Part shown: positions 33,547 to 45,318 of the stretch, piece by piece
Layout: each line of letters begins with the position of its first letter
Numbering within the stretch: the first letter of the stretch is position 1
NCBI GenBank assembly: GCA_040954595.2
Contig: CM082576.2
Coordinates: 15,004,001-15,068,000 of the forward strand
Source: Balanoglossus misakiensis
Taxonomy: Eukaryota; Hemichordata
Reading direction: 5' to 3'
DNA: 64,000 nt
Translations under genes and position numbers: made by a program
Notes under the pieces: generated by a model
Told to the model about the DNA's origin: nothing
The model's database searches: none
The model's input: the letters and a program-made list of their open reading frames with translations, nothing else

Positions 33547-35128
33547 TCACGTTGATGCTGGAAGATCGGCCTGAACAAGACCAATGTATTGGAGCAGCAT
33601 CCACATTCTTGATGGCAGGAATACATATGCGGAGTAACAGGTCATTCCCATGGTGGTTATGATGATTGTATCTGATCGGCTATCGGTCAAGGGCATATAT
33701 CATGTCTTGTGTAGAAGTGTGGATGTGTGCCTGCAAACCACAAGCCAGATTACCAGTACTATGCACTAATAAGCATCCTCATCGCTATAGTAACATATTA
33801 ATTCCAGTCAGCTATCAGCCACACTCTACTGATACACTTTTTACGGTATGTGCGCTAGATGACAAATCCATGGCCCAAACTAGACAGTTTTTGGTAGTTT
33901 GGTCAGGGAGAAGAGACATATTAGCCCATCGTGTATTTATCTTGGTTACTTTTCAAGCATTTCCAAACGATGTACATCATGCACACACAAATAGTTCACG
34001 ATGGAAACTATATTAAACAGCTAAAACTGCTCCTTTTTTTTATAAAGCAAAGCAAAGTTATGTCGTTTCTTCTTTGATATTTGGTGGAATTGAAAATACT
34101 ACGCCAAATTTAAGTCAACAAGAATCATCAAAAGTATAGCGATTGATTTCCAGGAAATCCGAAAGATCGTTGTCTATGATGTAAATGAGTCTTTAGCTAA
34201 CATGACCGATTAATGCAAATATTTGAACACCGTTATATTACACGAGCTGGTGAATAATCAATCTTTGTTTGATGTCATGATGTACATAGTAAATGAAATA
34301 GAAAATTGTATGTCTGGTTAATCAGTAAAAACCTTCGTGCTTTCGTTCGCTCTGTATATTTGTGTAGTGTTTTATAGATGTGGTTGTGTGTTTACGGGAC
34401 TTATACACACACGGTGTCACTGCCAAGAAAAGGAATACTATTCAATTTGACATAGCGGACATCCAACTCGTCTGTTCTCGTCGTCCATAAGTCCTCTCTA
34501 CAAAATATGTTCGGGAAGACTAAAACACGTGATACCATCACAGTCAGAGTATATTTGGTTTGTGTTGAATTTGCTCTCTGCCTTTTTAATGAACGTGTTC
34601 CCGTTTTCCCTTATAATTTATTACACTCTACGTTGTTTAAGCAAACAAAAAATTGAGATATCTTGCGTTTTTATTGCTTATAAACCCATAAATATGGAGC
34701 AGAGCCTATACATATTGCAACGTATACCCATTACTCGTTTCCAAACACATTGTTGGCAATAACGTGTTTGCTTTTCTCGAGTAATTCATTAACTTTAATA
34801 TTAAAACATGTGTCTTTGCAAATAAGGCTAGTTTCCATGCTTCTCGCAATTGAAGTCCCGGTTTCAACGTAAATCAAAGCTTCGTTAACTGTACTGTTAT
34901 ACATTGCGACATTTCTCTTACATATCCCACACCTGTAAATTAATTACATCGAGAAGATTTACTGTTTTACGATGAATAATAGTATGTCAACGTGTATATG
35001 AAAAGGATACATATTACCGCTGACTCGATGGGTTCCAAGCCGACAAGTGTAGTCGCTACAAGCCATTGGAACCACCAATAGTACAAAGTCTTCTTCGTCT
35101 TCTCGTACAATTCCCAAAAAGTGGTCAT
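33547..35128 (-). CDS. Small subunit of serine palmitoyltransferase, paralogue 2
   Basis: Two exons: 35011-35128 (ATG at 35128) and 33547-33671 (TGA), giving 81 codons (80 residues). Exon 1 opens MTTFWELYEKTKK and continues LYYWWFQWLVATTLVGLEPIES. This aligns with the YYQYLLVTALYMLEPWER core of SPTSSA/SPTSSB. Exon 2 gives TTMGMTCYSAYVFLPSRMW and LLQYIGLVQ, matching the second hydrophobic segment (GMALYTGYVFMPQH). The intron sits at the same codon and phase as in paralogue 1, and both donors read GTATCCTTT. Small subunits bind the SPTLC1/SPTLC2 heterodimer in the ER membrane, raise its activity and set acyl-CoA choice. LEPWER is diverged to LEPIES, and the residue before LEP is Gly (Met in SPTSSA, Val in SPTSSB). 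Confidence 0.82.
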
Positions 35129-35209
35129 CCTGAGCTATAAGACCACTGTGTAAACAGGTCTGTGTGTGATTGGAGTGGATCTACGGCAGTAACTGTGTCC
35201 TGTGCTCAG

Positions 35210-35444
35210 CCCAGTCGAACCCCCCTCTAAAGTCTATGGTTACAGGTGGTTGTCTGTTTATCAGCGTACACGGATTAGGCCTGGAGATGTGCGGGTACAG
35301 TACATCGTTACAAAGTTCAACTTCGAATTCGATCCACTCCACCGGGTCGCCCTCAACGATTACAACACGGTCACTAACATTACAAATTTTATTCGTTGTA
35401 TCTATTCAAACAATTTGCTTTCTGAAGATATTATCCCACAGTAG
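35210..35444 (+). CDS. Possible terminal coding exon of an unrecognised gene
   Basis: An open frame follows a candidate acceptor (GTGCTCAG|CCCAGTC) and ends at TAG 35442-35444. It reads PVEPPSKVYGYRWLSVYQ and later FNFEFDPLHRVALNDYN. The composition is protein-like and more GC-rich than the surroundings. No family is recognised and no upstream exon is found. It starts 80 bp from the ssSPT-2 ATG on the other strand, so part of it may be promoter or leader sequence. Confidence 0.25.
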
Positions 35445-36907
35445 AACGACGATTTCATAATTCCAAACCGTTATTGATGGAGACGTAATCGTTTACGCAT
35501 CGAAACGAGAGAAAAGAGCAGAAATTGTATTTGTTTATCAGGATGCGACCTAAGGAATTAACTCTTTGAAATAAACATTTTTCAGTTAATTATCGAGTGC
35601 AGAATCCCCTTAAAGTATATATTTTCTGAAAGCTTAGATAAAGGGGAACATTTTTGGTTACTTCAGCTATCTCGTGACAAGCAAGTTTATGGTGGTTGTG
35701 AAGATGATGATGGTGGTGGTTGTGATGATGATGATGATGATGATGATGATGGTGATGGTGGTGGTGGTGGTGGTGATCTTAACACTATATCAAAGCAATC
35801 TGACGAACAGTTTCTGAGATTGTAGTATTTTTACCAGAATAGCAAAACTGCCCGAAAAGTATCCTACTGATATTTTCACCATAATTTTGGTACATCATGC
35901 CAAATTGCGAATTAACTGCAGATTACGAGAAATTGAGTTTCTAACCAATAACGGCAAACATTGATATTGAAACATCATGGCCCTGATCATCGAATTTCAA
36001 AGCCCTCGGACAAACTGTGTCTGCATGACCAAAGTACACCACGATCTGAATAAATCTTAAACAGAAAATCCCTGGATACTCATCCGAAATCGCTTTAGAG
36101 TGATTGAGCAAGCAGTAAGATAAGATTGTTGACCAAAAATGTCTAAAATTTCATCATGGTAGATTCTAGATACCAGCACAAAATAAACGAACACGTACAA
36201 GGTCCACCTGAGATACATGCAAACTAACTTTCAAAGCAATCTGACCAGCTGTTCTTGAGAACTGATTTTTTTACCATTTTCACATTTTTCATCAAATTTA
36301 CACATTTTTTTAATGACTTTATTTGAGCAAAATCTTTTGTTTTCTCAAGAGAGACATACAGCATGTGTAGCTATGAAAGCGAAGTGGCGGGTGGGGGTGA
36401 AAACGGCCTGTTGACTACCAAAACAGTTGACCATATTGACTCTGCGAAAATACAGTGGACCACTAAAATGGCATCAAATTGTTACATGAGGGCGCTGTCG
36501 ACAGAAACTTAATCGCGCCCCCATTCGCGCCCCGTAACTACTTTTTAATAGTTGAAAATATTGAGCTAAAATATGTCAAACCCAATGAGGAAATGTTTCT
36601 AGAATATCTGTGTCAAATTTCTTTCACAAAGTCATTTCATTTGGAAGATAATTTAATTCTTGATCAGATTTATCACAAACCTTCGATTTTTCTTCCAAGG
36701 TAAAACTCCTATGCACATATTGCAAATGGGAGAGTAAAAGTTTGCTTGAGCAAAATATGAGAAAAAGTTTAAGACCTTGATTTTCAAGGTGAGTATTACC
36801 TTAATTAATGAACTTATGCATGTTATATATGGTGAGTTTTGGGTTTTTATTTGATACAAATGTTCTTGAGCAATATCACACAGACACTCACAAGTTGATG
36901 ACAAACT
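35445..36907. other. Noncoding interval with a trinucleotide run
   Basis: No gene is supported. It contains the GAT/GGT microsatellite at ~35700-35775, two diverged copies of a 'caaagcaatctgacsarc.gtt' motif (near 35790 and 36230), and an open frame at 36479-36703 without homology signals. Confidence 0.5.
35700..35775. repeat. (GAT)n/(GGT)n microsatellite
   Basis: An uninterrupted GAT run is flanked by interrupted GGT triplets. Confidence 0.95.
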
Positions 36908-36913
36908 TTATTT
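36908..36913 (-). terminator. Polyadenylation signal, probable for ssSPT-1
   Basis: AATAAA on the minus strand (plus tttatt), the first strong signal downstream of the ssSPT-1 stop. It implies a ~1.9-kb 3' UTR, which is an inference. Confidence 0.4.
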
Positions 36914-38772
36914 ATTCACAGCACACCATCTTCCTTTTCCTATAAAATACATAGAAATATACCCATCATAAAAGCAACACATTCATGAACAAACAAAATA
37001 AAAATACCAGTATACCAAAACACATACAGGAAGTAGTTCTGCATGCATGCATGATGTTCGTGACATTTTGAAAGATAGAGCAGACAATACATTATGAAAC
37101 TGAAATGTTAACTGAAACGAGAAAAGTTTTTTTCTGAAAATGATAAAATAATGACATTTTAAAATACGTGGTGAATTACAACTTAGAGTCAACTGTAAAA
37201 TTGACTTGATATGAACTGAATATGATTATGTAGTTTGATAAAGACTGAAAATATGAAAATCAACAATTGTCATGAAATATGTTTCTCTTATAGTGCAACT
37301 ACAAGTTTACATTGTAGCAAGTTTTATTGAGTGCAGACTGTAATTTTGGAAATTACAAAAGTTCATTAATTATGCAAATAATCAGAAATTAACCAGCTAC
37401 AACTGTAGTACCTTCGCAACCTTGTGAATAAGGTATCTGTAGCTGGTTTCATCAAATTTGGTTGTTCTGTGTATCTGACAATGTTGTCGCTGTGATCGCC
37501 AAGCTTGTAAAACAGTTGCTGAATTTGGATTTCAAAGTTTAACTGAATGACATAGTGACTGTAAATCAGATTTTGCTCATAGTTGAGATGTAAATACATG
37601 AACCTAATTTAGTTGTTGCAACATTTCAAGTACAAACAGCACAATACAAAAAACAGTATGTATATTAAACAATGCAAATATCCATCTTTCATAAAGCATG
37701 ATTATGTAGGCCTTACAACTATGAAAACCATTACCCGGTTAATGACAATATTGGAATTCTAAACATCCTTGATAGCAGACATGCAAACAATGCTGAGATA
37801 GCACAAAACCTTCACTTACTCATGTATACTATGTTTAGATTTGCTAAATTACATTACATCTAAGAAGAATGGAAAAGGTTCAACAAAAATAAACCACTGC
37901 AGTAGACAGTGGTGGGTAAAAACTAATCCTTACAACACATTATTCAATCAGTATGAGTGATTTGACTTTTGTTAGGAAATCATAAAAAAAAACATGCATG
38001 TATTGTAGTCAGATAAACTAAGAAGTCTTCATGTTACACTTTTTTGTTTCAGTTTGTAAAATTCATAAACTCCCTCCTGTTTCTGACAACAAGCTTTACA
38101 CAATGATTCGCATCAAAGAAATTTTACCTAGATAATGCATACTGCAGCCTTTCTTGGAGAAAAGTAAATACATGAGGTACAATCTTAGGAGAACTTGAAG
38201 TATGGGAAGCTGTAATAACGATTGTCTAGAAATGAAAGTGTCAGCGTGTTGACTGTGTGAAGCATATATCATGAATTCAACCTTTCCATATTTCCTCAGT
38301 GTAGTACGGGTCACTGGACTTCACCAGGATTTAACTGCAGCATCGGGGTTCCACTAAAGTCAGGTTTACCAGATCGGCATTAATTTAATTCAGCCATGAA
38401 GCGCACATTGACAATATCCATTTGTCCGTTCCACTTGTCACTGTCCGTTCCATTGTGTCTCTCTGTTTAAGGCCAAGAATTTCGACAGAGTGTTGCATCC
38501 TCATAGATTTTGGATAATTTTGAAAAAAATAACCACATTATCTGTAAAAATTGTCATGATCGGTAACGTTTAGTTCTAAAAATGCACATTTGTTTTACAA
38601 GAAGAGAACATCAAAATCAACACCAGTTGATCTAAAAGTGAGTCATAAACTGTGATTTGTGCTTTGTGTTTTCCACAAAATCATCTTCCAACTTTCAAAA
38701 TTTTCTGTAATTCTGAGGATGCAAAACAGAGAAATTCAACAGTATGGCCTTTAGAACAGCGTCAAATCATGG

Positions 38773-40234
38773 TTACGAGAGTCCCATGTACTGGAGATAC
38801 ATCTGGGCATGTGGTGGCATGAATAAATATGTGGTGTAAATTGACATTGCAATGAGCACACAGAATGCCGTATCTGGTAATGGTATTGTTAAGGAAACAG
38901 ACAATAAAATGTAATCATGAAATACCATTTGTTGCTAAGCTTGGAGAAAAACAGGTAACTGTTTGCAGAAGTCCTTGTATACTACACTACATTTGAAACT
39001 GTAGTACACAGCGAGTTATATGCCCAAGATGAGGAACCAATAACTGCAATTTTTACCCTCATCTGGAACTGTAATTGATTATTTTTTATAGTAAAGTTGA
39101 AACGTTATTTATCACCTCAGATATCGTAATCTTACTTTATTACTGTTAGTCTTGATTTTAGATATGACTCTCTTCTAAAAGGCCACTATCTGTAATTATT
39201 TTCTCGGTACATGTATTTTTGTTTTACGTATCAACTACATTTTCTTGTTCTCCTCCTACACTATCCCAACACTCCTAGTTTTCTGCTTGCCAACAAGTCA
39301 TGCATAGCGTATTATACTGACGACTGTTTTTGTTGACAAATGCATTCAAGTCTGGACTTGAATACCATTTTTGAATAGTACAATGTCGACTGTGCACACA
39401 AGCTATGTTGAGAGGATCAACACTAAGCATTTAACCTTACTTCAGGGAGTCAAAGAAGAAACCAGGGTTGATATATTGAACAAAAATACTGGAAAAATAG
39501 CCAAAAGTACAGATAGTGGACATTTAAATTGTCACCAACATAGTGGACATTTAAATTGTCTATAGCAGCCGTTTTTACCCCCTCGTGACTGTAAGTTACC
39601 AGAATCATATGCTATTTCCCTCGGCCTGCGGCCTCGGGAAATAGCATATGATTCTGGTAACTCACAGCCCCTCAGGGGTGATAAACGGCTGCTATGGCCC
39701 TCATGGCCAGGCAATAGGTGTTCATTAAAGCCCTACCACTCCCTTGGCTGTTTGTGTCAGGGACAGATTCGTAGCAAACAAACCCCCACTGACATGACAC
39801 TGGTTTACATTGTAACCTCTTTAAATTCTTTCCAGTATTTCAAAGTAAAAAATGTGGAAATTCGTAGTTTAGTCTGTACTGTGAAGATTTCAAGTTGTAC
39901 GTATTATCGTGGGGAAGTAGCAGCTTCTACTTCCCCGATTACCTCTAGGCTCAGCCTCTATGGTGGTACACACTGCACCACTATGGCTGCCGGAAGCTAA
40001 TGTTATGTTACTAATACTAACAACACACAGGCAATTAACATGAGCTAAAGATTGTTCGAACATTAACGTACCATTGGTAGAAAATTAACTCAAAGATAGC
40101 TGAAAGATAATCAACAGATTGGAAAGGATACTAAGAACCACCCGTTCGACTGGTTCCAACATATAAAGCGACGTCACCAGGTTGTATTGTAACAACCAGT
40201 AGGCAAAGAGGTCGATCACTTTCTTCAACGCCAT
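38773..40234 (-). CDS. Small subunit of serine palmitoyltransferase, paralogue 1
   Basis: Two exons: 40132-40234 (ATG at 40234) and 38773-38873 (TAA), giving 68 codons (67 residues; human SPTSSA has 71). Exon 1 reads MALKKVIDLFAYWLLQYNLV then TSLYMLEPVERVVL. Exon 2 reads TAFCVLIAMSIYTTYLFMPP then HAQMYLQY. The spacing from LEPxER to YTxYxFMP is the same as in human SPTSSA (16 residues between ER and the YT tyrosine). The donor is GTATCC, and the junction codon is A|AT (Asn, as in the human LEPWERTVFN). The residue before LEP is Met, as in SPTSSA, predicting a palmitoyl-CoA preference (inference). The start codon lies in CAAAATGGCG, a short-leader context. Confidence 0.87.
39170..39516. repeat. 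Dispersed repeat family 4 copy
   Basis: Shares ggccactmtctgtaa, cttgttctcctc, caacaagtcatgc, aaatgyattcaagtcyggacttga and the terminal gaacaaaaatactggaaaaatagcc with 55771-56094, in the same order. Noncoding, within the ssSPT-1 intron. Confidence 0.7.
39562..39696. repeat. ~135-bp near-perfect hairpin
   Basis: ATAGCAGCCGTTTTTACC on the left is mirrored at the right end. The central arm, gttaccagaatcatatgc through ctcggcc, pairs perfectly around a tiny loop. It is inside the ssSPT-1 intron. Confidence 0.88.
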
Positions 40235-40744
40235 TTTGGAAGCTATGTTTTGGGCGGGGCTACGCACTTCGTCATCCGGGTTGCAATATGGCTCCCGTGT
40301 GTACGTTCAAAAAAACAATGTGGCGCAATGCGAATATAAATATTTCCGTTCATTACGTCAGGACATTTGTCACTCTATTGTCTTCCAATCAAAGATATGT
40401 TGCACGCAATAAAGGCGCTGGGTTATTATGAGTCATCGTCAAAATCTGATTATCAGATGTAATAACCGTTGTTTACATAAACTTGATAAAGGGAAAACCA
40501 TTTTATATCCTGGGGGTCTAGGAGAATACTGGTGGTAAAAAGGGATTTATTCCCATTTGAACCCTTTTGTCAAATTTCTTTGTCTTTGAGGACAAAAAGG
40601 AGGACCTTTCTTTCCTACATTCTAAAATTGGCAGTGTGAGAATCTTTGGATATGGCCATCATTGTTCCACCGACCCCCAGACTAAAAAACGATGGCTACC
40701 TTACTACTAAAACACGGGAGCTCGGGTTTTCATGGCTTCGCTTT

Positions 40745-41392
40745 AGTCTCGGTTACCCAGACGCCTTTGCTTCTTCCGATGCTCTCCAGAAAAGGGTCTG
40801 GGGAAATACTATTGAAAGCTTAGTCTCGGTTACCCAGACGCCTTTGCTCTTCCGATGCTCTCCAGAAAAGGGTCTGGGGAAATGCTTGCCTCTCAAGAGG
40901 GCGCCCTCAATGACCTTTGGCTTTTCAGAGACGCGGTGCACCGCGTCTCTGAAAAGCCAAAGGTCATTGACGGCGCCCTCTGGAAAGGCAAGGGAAATGC
41001 TATTGAAAGCTTTGTAAAACAAAATGGCCGATGTCAGGATTTTGATCATCGCCTGATTGGCTGAGCTGTCAGTATGACCCGGGTCACTGACTCTCGACAA
41101 TGTGTGATTATTTGTCGTATCTTCATATCAAGAGACCGGTACTTGTTGGTTGATGCGAAAGGCAAAAGGCGTCCTCTGTTAGCATTGTTGGAGAAATTAT
41201 ACGAAATATCTTTAGTAGACGATTGTCGAAACTATTGCAGTGACCCGGGTCATACTGAAAGCTCAGCCAATCAGGCGATGATCAAAATCCTGACATCGGC
41301 CATTTTGTTTTACAAAGCTTTCAATAGCATTTCCCCAGACCCTTTTCTGGAGAGCATCGGAAGAAGCAAAGGCGTCTGGGTAACCGAGACTA
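40745..41392. mobile_element. Large palindromic element upstream of TBP
   Basis: TAGTCTCGGTTACCCAGACG on the left is inverted at the right end (ggcgtctgggtaaccgagacta). The left end holds two direct copies of this ~76-bp unit (40745 and ~40820). Inner arms at ~40985-41088 and ~41242-41335 are also inverse copies, and a GC-rich 'cagagacgcggtgcaccgcgtctctg' palindrome lies at 40928-40953. No coding capacity. It ends ~380 bp before the TBP start codon. Confidence 0.85.
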
Positions 41393-41548
41393 GGCTTCGC
41401 TTGTGAAACAGTCAAGAAATTTTGTTGTTGTTTGATTTTATTTTTTTTTGGGGGGGGGGTGAATGACATTGTTTTTTAGTATTTTAATATTTCTTTTTGG
41501 TGGGAAAAATCGATATTTCGCCCTTTTTATGTTCATAAACGTCACCTC

Positions 41549-41556
41549 TGACGTCA
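41549..41556. promoter_or_regulatory. Palindromic CRE (TGACGTCA) upstream of TBP
   Basis: A perfect 8-bp CREB/ATF palindrome 221 bp before the TBP ATG, with a CRE half-site (acgtcacc) 11 bp further upstream. Sequence match only. Confidence 0.5.
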
Positions 41557-41769
41557 CACATGACCTTGCGGAGAATAGGAATCACGAACAAATGAATGGG
41601 ACACACTTCCTGCAACGACGAAAGAAAAGAAGCCTCGAAAGTGTTTCTTCTGTCATGAAAATCTGTCGTTGCAAGGAATACTTGGTGGAATTCGACATAT
41701 GAACGACTCACATTGGATTCGATAAAATAAACTCGATAAGCACGGTGCCCATTCGAGAACCGTCACAAG

Positions 41770-44700
41770 ATGATGAACCCCGGCAGCAGCAACTTGTCTG
41801 GTCCGGGACAACATGCAATACCGCAGTATGTGCAACACACTCTTCAGCCCGCTGTTGCACATCAACAACCAAGCTATATACAACAAACACAACCACACAC
41901 TCAAATACAAACACATGCACAGGTATTGTATGATTACTCAATCTATTTTTGCGCAAATCTCTCATATTTGGGGTTGTGTGACTTTCAAACCAGTTTACAA
42001 AATGTACATAAATGTACATCATTGTCATCATTCAATAATTTGCAGTGAAGTCAATCACAGAATCTGATCCTCTGTTCATTGTATGTATTATATTAGTCAA
42101 GGCAGGGATAATTACATTTACAATACACCCCCTCCCTAACTATGTACAAATGTATGTCCAGTCATAAGAAAAATGCAAATTGTGATTGACTTCAAGGAAA
42201 CACTAATTGCCACTTTTTTCAAGTGGGTGTTTAGTTTGTATGTTCAATAGGTGATGGGAGACTCATTTTGGCCATATCATTTTGGCAGAGTGAAGAAAAG
42301 GCAGGATAGATAACGGGCTATATATGTTTCTAAGAAAAACGATAATTAAAAGATAGTCATCTCATTAATTTTACGAAATTAAATTTATGAAATTACTTAG
42401 TTTGTATCTGCACCAATTTTAGCAATAGTGTTTTTTCCGAATTTGATAGATATTCCACTTTAACTTTCAGAGTACAACAGATGACAGTCAGCACAGAGCA
42501 CAGAATGCCCAACCAAGCACATCATATGGTGGCAACACTCCCATATCAGTGACTCAGGGACTGCCTGGTGCTCCAAATATGTACCCACCAACACCAGCCC
42601 CTCCAATGACCCCAATGACACCAGCAACACCTGCCAGTGAAGGAGCCGGAATAGTTCCTCAGTTGCAGTAAGTGAATATGCAGGATATCTGTTTAAAGCC
42701 CCTGCATGTAGTACCCGGTAGCATCTTTATGCCATTTCCCTTCACTCTCTGGCAGGGAGGAGGTAGAGCTGGTACCTGGCAAAAACAGCACTGTGCTAAA
42801 ATTGCTTCTATGCAATCTGATTAAGATCGGCTGTTGCTCATTGTATTGTTTGGTGGTCTTGTTCTGCTGCTGCTGCCTCTCTGCATCTGGCTAGCTACCG
42901 CAGCAGGTTGCATTCAAAACTATGAATTCAGCCAGGGCTAACACCCACTCAGATAGTCTTACAATAAGCAATGAACAGGATGAATTAAAATAACAGATGT
43001 GTGTGCGTAAAGGTAGATGATAGGCAGGCAGACAAACAAACAAACAAACAAACAGACAGACAGACAGATAGACAACTGAAGAACTACTGTACTATTAGTT
43101 TTTGCCTTGGTAACATATACTTATCTTATTCAAGTTATTGTCCATGTATTCTGGTGATATTGCTCCTTCGAAGTGTCCCTCATTGTGATCAATAATCTCA
43201 TACTGACATAGTTCATGTAAGATATAATACATGTAATTTGTTATGAGAATGATTGTGCTTAGATTATTGTTCTTGTTATTTACAGAAATATTGTGTCAAC
43301 TGTAAATCTTGGTTGCAAACTTGATTTAAAGAAAATAGCCCTGCATGCAAGAAATGCTGAGTACAATCCCAAGGTAAGGTTGTCATTACTGGCAATAGTG
43401 ACATTTTCAATTGCGTTTTGTTTTTGAATCTTGGAATGTTAATTTCAATGAACACATTCTGAAATCCTATAAAGAAAGAAAGAAAAATCAAACATCATCG
43501 ACGGATGAAATTTTTATTTATCACAGAGATTTGCTGCCGTAATCATGAGAATAAGAGACCCTAGAACTACAGCTTTAATATTCAGCTCGGGTAAAATGGT
43601 CTGCACTGGTGCCAAAAGTGAAGACCAGTCAAGATTAGCTGCCAGAAAATATGCTAGAGTAATACAGAAGTTAGGATTTCAAGTAAGTATATGTACCGTG
43701 TTCCAAATTTCCCCAGAGGCTTCAAACTTTTGACCTCCCATTGTCATTGTGTTGGTTACAAATCAATGCATGATCTCCATTGGTTATTGTGGTTTCTTGC
43801 ATATCTTCCATGTGTTTTTGTTTGAAGATACTTGTGTGGGATATTCAATTCTAAGGAAAGTTAATATCACTGTAAATATTATTGACTTTCTTCTGGTCTT
43901 TTGGATAAGCTTTACATCACTGAACTGTACACAGTGACTATAAATGCAGAAAAAAATGTGGTTGTAGAGTTGTTTTTATGATGAATAGATTATCATGTGA
44001 CTTTTTGGCAGAATTATCAACATCAAGGTATGAACAATTTACAGTTTAATGAATAAAATATTTTTATTGTTTTATTCCCCAGGCAAAATTTTTAGATTTC
44101 AAAATCCAGAACATGGTTGGTAGCTGTGATGTCAAATTTCCAATAAGGTTAGAAGGCTTGGTGCTCACACATGGACAGTTCTCAAGGTAAGTTTATTTAG
44201 TGTTTATAGCATACCTTTCTGTTTACTTGTGAACTTTTAAGGGGGGCTACAGTTTATATGAAGGTTTGGCAAAAATTCACACATTCATCGAATTTGTTTG
44301 CCTCATGCTGACACATATTGTAGGAAACGCATCTTGGCGTGAAGTGGGGAACAATCAAAAATTCGAAGTTGGTAGTCCAAGTGATGTTATATCTTTTTTA
44401 TGCAAATTGACACGACCTAGTACTGGGTATATTTCAGAAAATTCATCAGTTATGATAGTCAGGTCTTATCAACTCAATTTTTCTTTCCATGAACACAAAA
44501 AAATGTGGCAAGTTCCATTCAAATGAGTGTCCAGGCACACAGATTGTGCAACTTCACAAAAAACTGTGTATACTGTGAACAATTTTCTAATGAATTCTTC
44601 ATGTTTTATGTTTTTTTTCAGTTATGAGCCAGAGTTGTTCCCAGGTCTTATATACAGAATGGTCAAACCAAGGATTGTTTTGTTAATATTTGTGTCAGGC

Positions 44701-45318
44701 AAAGTTGTACTTACAGGTGAGAAAGTTCAGCATTTGTAGAGATGGTTAAACAAATTTAAGTAAAATATACATATGAATTGGATTGACAGTTATGTACCAT
44801 TGAGAAGCACCACTTATTTGGTACCATTTTCATACTTGATATTCTGAATAGCACAAGCTACCCCATTTCCAACTCTGGAAATATAGTTTTGCTCAGTTGT
44901 TTTACTAAGCTCACCTTGCAGTCAGCTACTATGCTCAGAAAAGCTGTGGGCCATCCTAAAATTCAGTGAGGGAGATAGTATATTATGTGCAACCGGCCCA
45001 TTTGGAATTCAAATGTGGTAAATGTGTAACTTTGCTTTCAAGAATATTTGATGTCAATATTGTGCACGGTTCTTTGTGTTTCATATTGGAACCTCTTTGT
45101 TCAGCACTTATTCTAGACTGAAAAATTCGGTCCTGACAGTTGTGAATGTCGTGTACAGACGTAAATATGTATTATTATGTTTATCATTCTTTAATTACCA
45201 GGGGTAATAGTTGAATTCTGTTATATTTTGTCTCATAGGTGCAAAGGTTCGTACAGAGATTTATGAAGCTTTCAATAACATCTATCCCATCTTGAAGGCA
45301 TTTAAAAAGTTGTCATAA
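41770..45318 (+). CDS. TBP: TATA-box-binding protein
   Basis: Seven exons: 41770-41922, 42471-42667, 43286-43373, 43527-43682, 44083-44186, 44622-44716, 45239-45318. They total 291 codons. The N-terminal ~115 residues are divergent, Gln/His/Thr-rich and without a long polyGln run. They end in a [12 protein letters not shown] repeat typical of TBP. The core follows as two pseudo-symmetric repeats: [20 protein letters not shown] ... [21 protein letters not shown], then [17 protein letters not shown] ... [16 protein letters not shown]. This saddle binds the TATA minor groove and nucleates TFIID, SL1 and TFIIIB. The protein ends in the expected ILKAFKKLS-type tail. The first exon ends exactly at the Gln-rich segment. 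Confidence 0.99.
43029..43074. repeat. (ACAA)n-(CAGA)n microsatellite in TBP intron 2
   Basis: Four to five ACAA units run into several ACAG/CAGA units. Confidence 0.9.

Noticed and set aside
33666-34016. 116-codon plus-strand frame.
   Set aside because: No family features. It overlaps the start of ssSPT-2 exon 2 and its intron.
38388-38450. Minus-strand open segment ending in DIVNVRFMAELN with an upstream AAACAG acceptor-like site, downstream of ssSPT-1 exon 2.
   Set aside because: It is beyond the ssSPT-1 stop and matches no expected SPT subunit tail. It also contains an internal direct repeat (tggaacggaca). Best read as 3' UTR; an alternative 3' exon cannot be excluded.
27192-45318. Equivalence to the vertebrate TBP-PSMB1 head-to-head gene pair.
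   Set aside because: The proteasome gene here is an alpha-type subunit, 10 kb upstream and in the same orientation as TBP, so the two arrangements are not homologous on this evidence.
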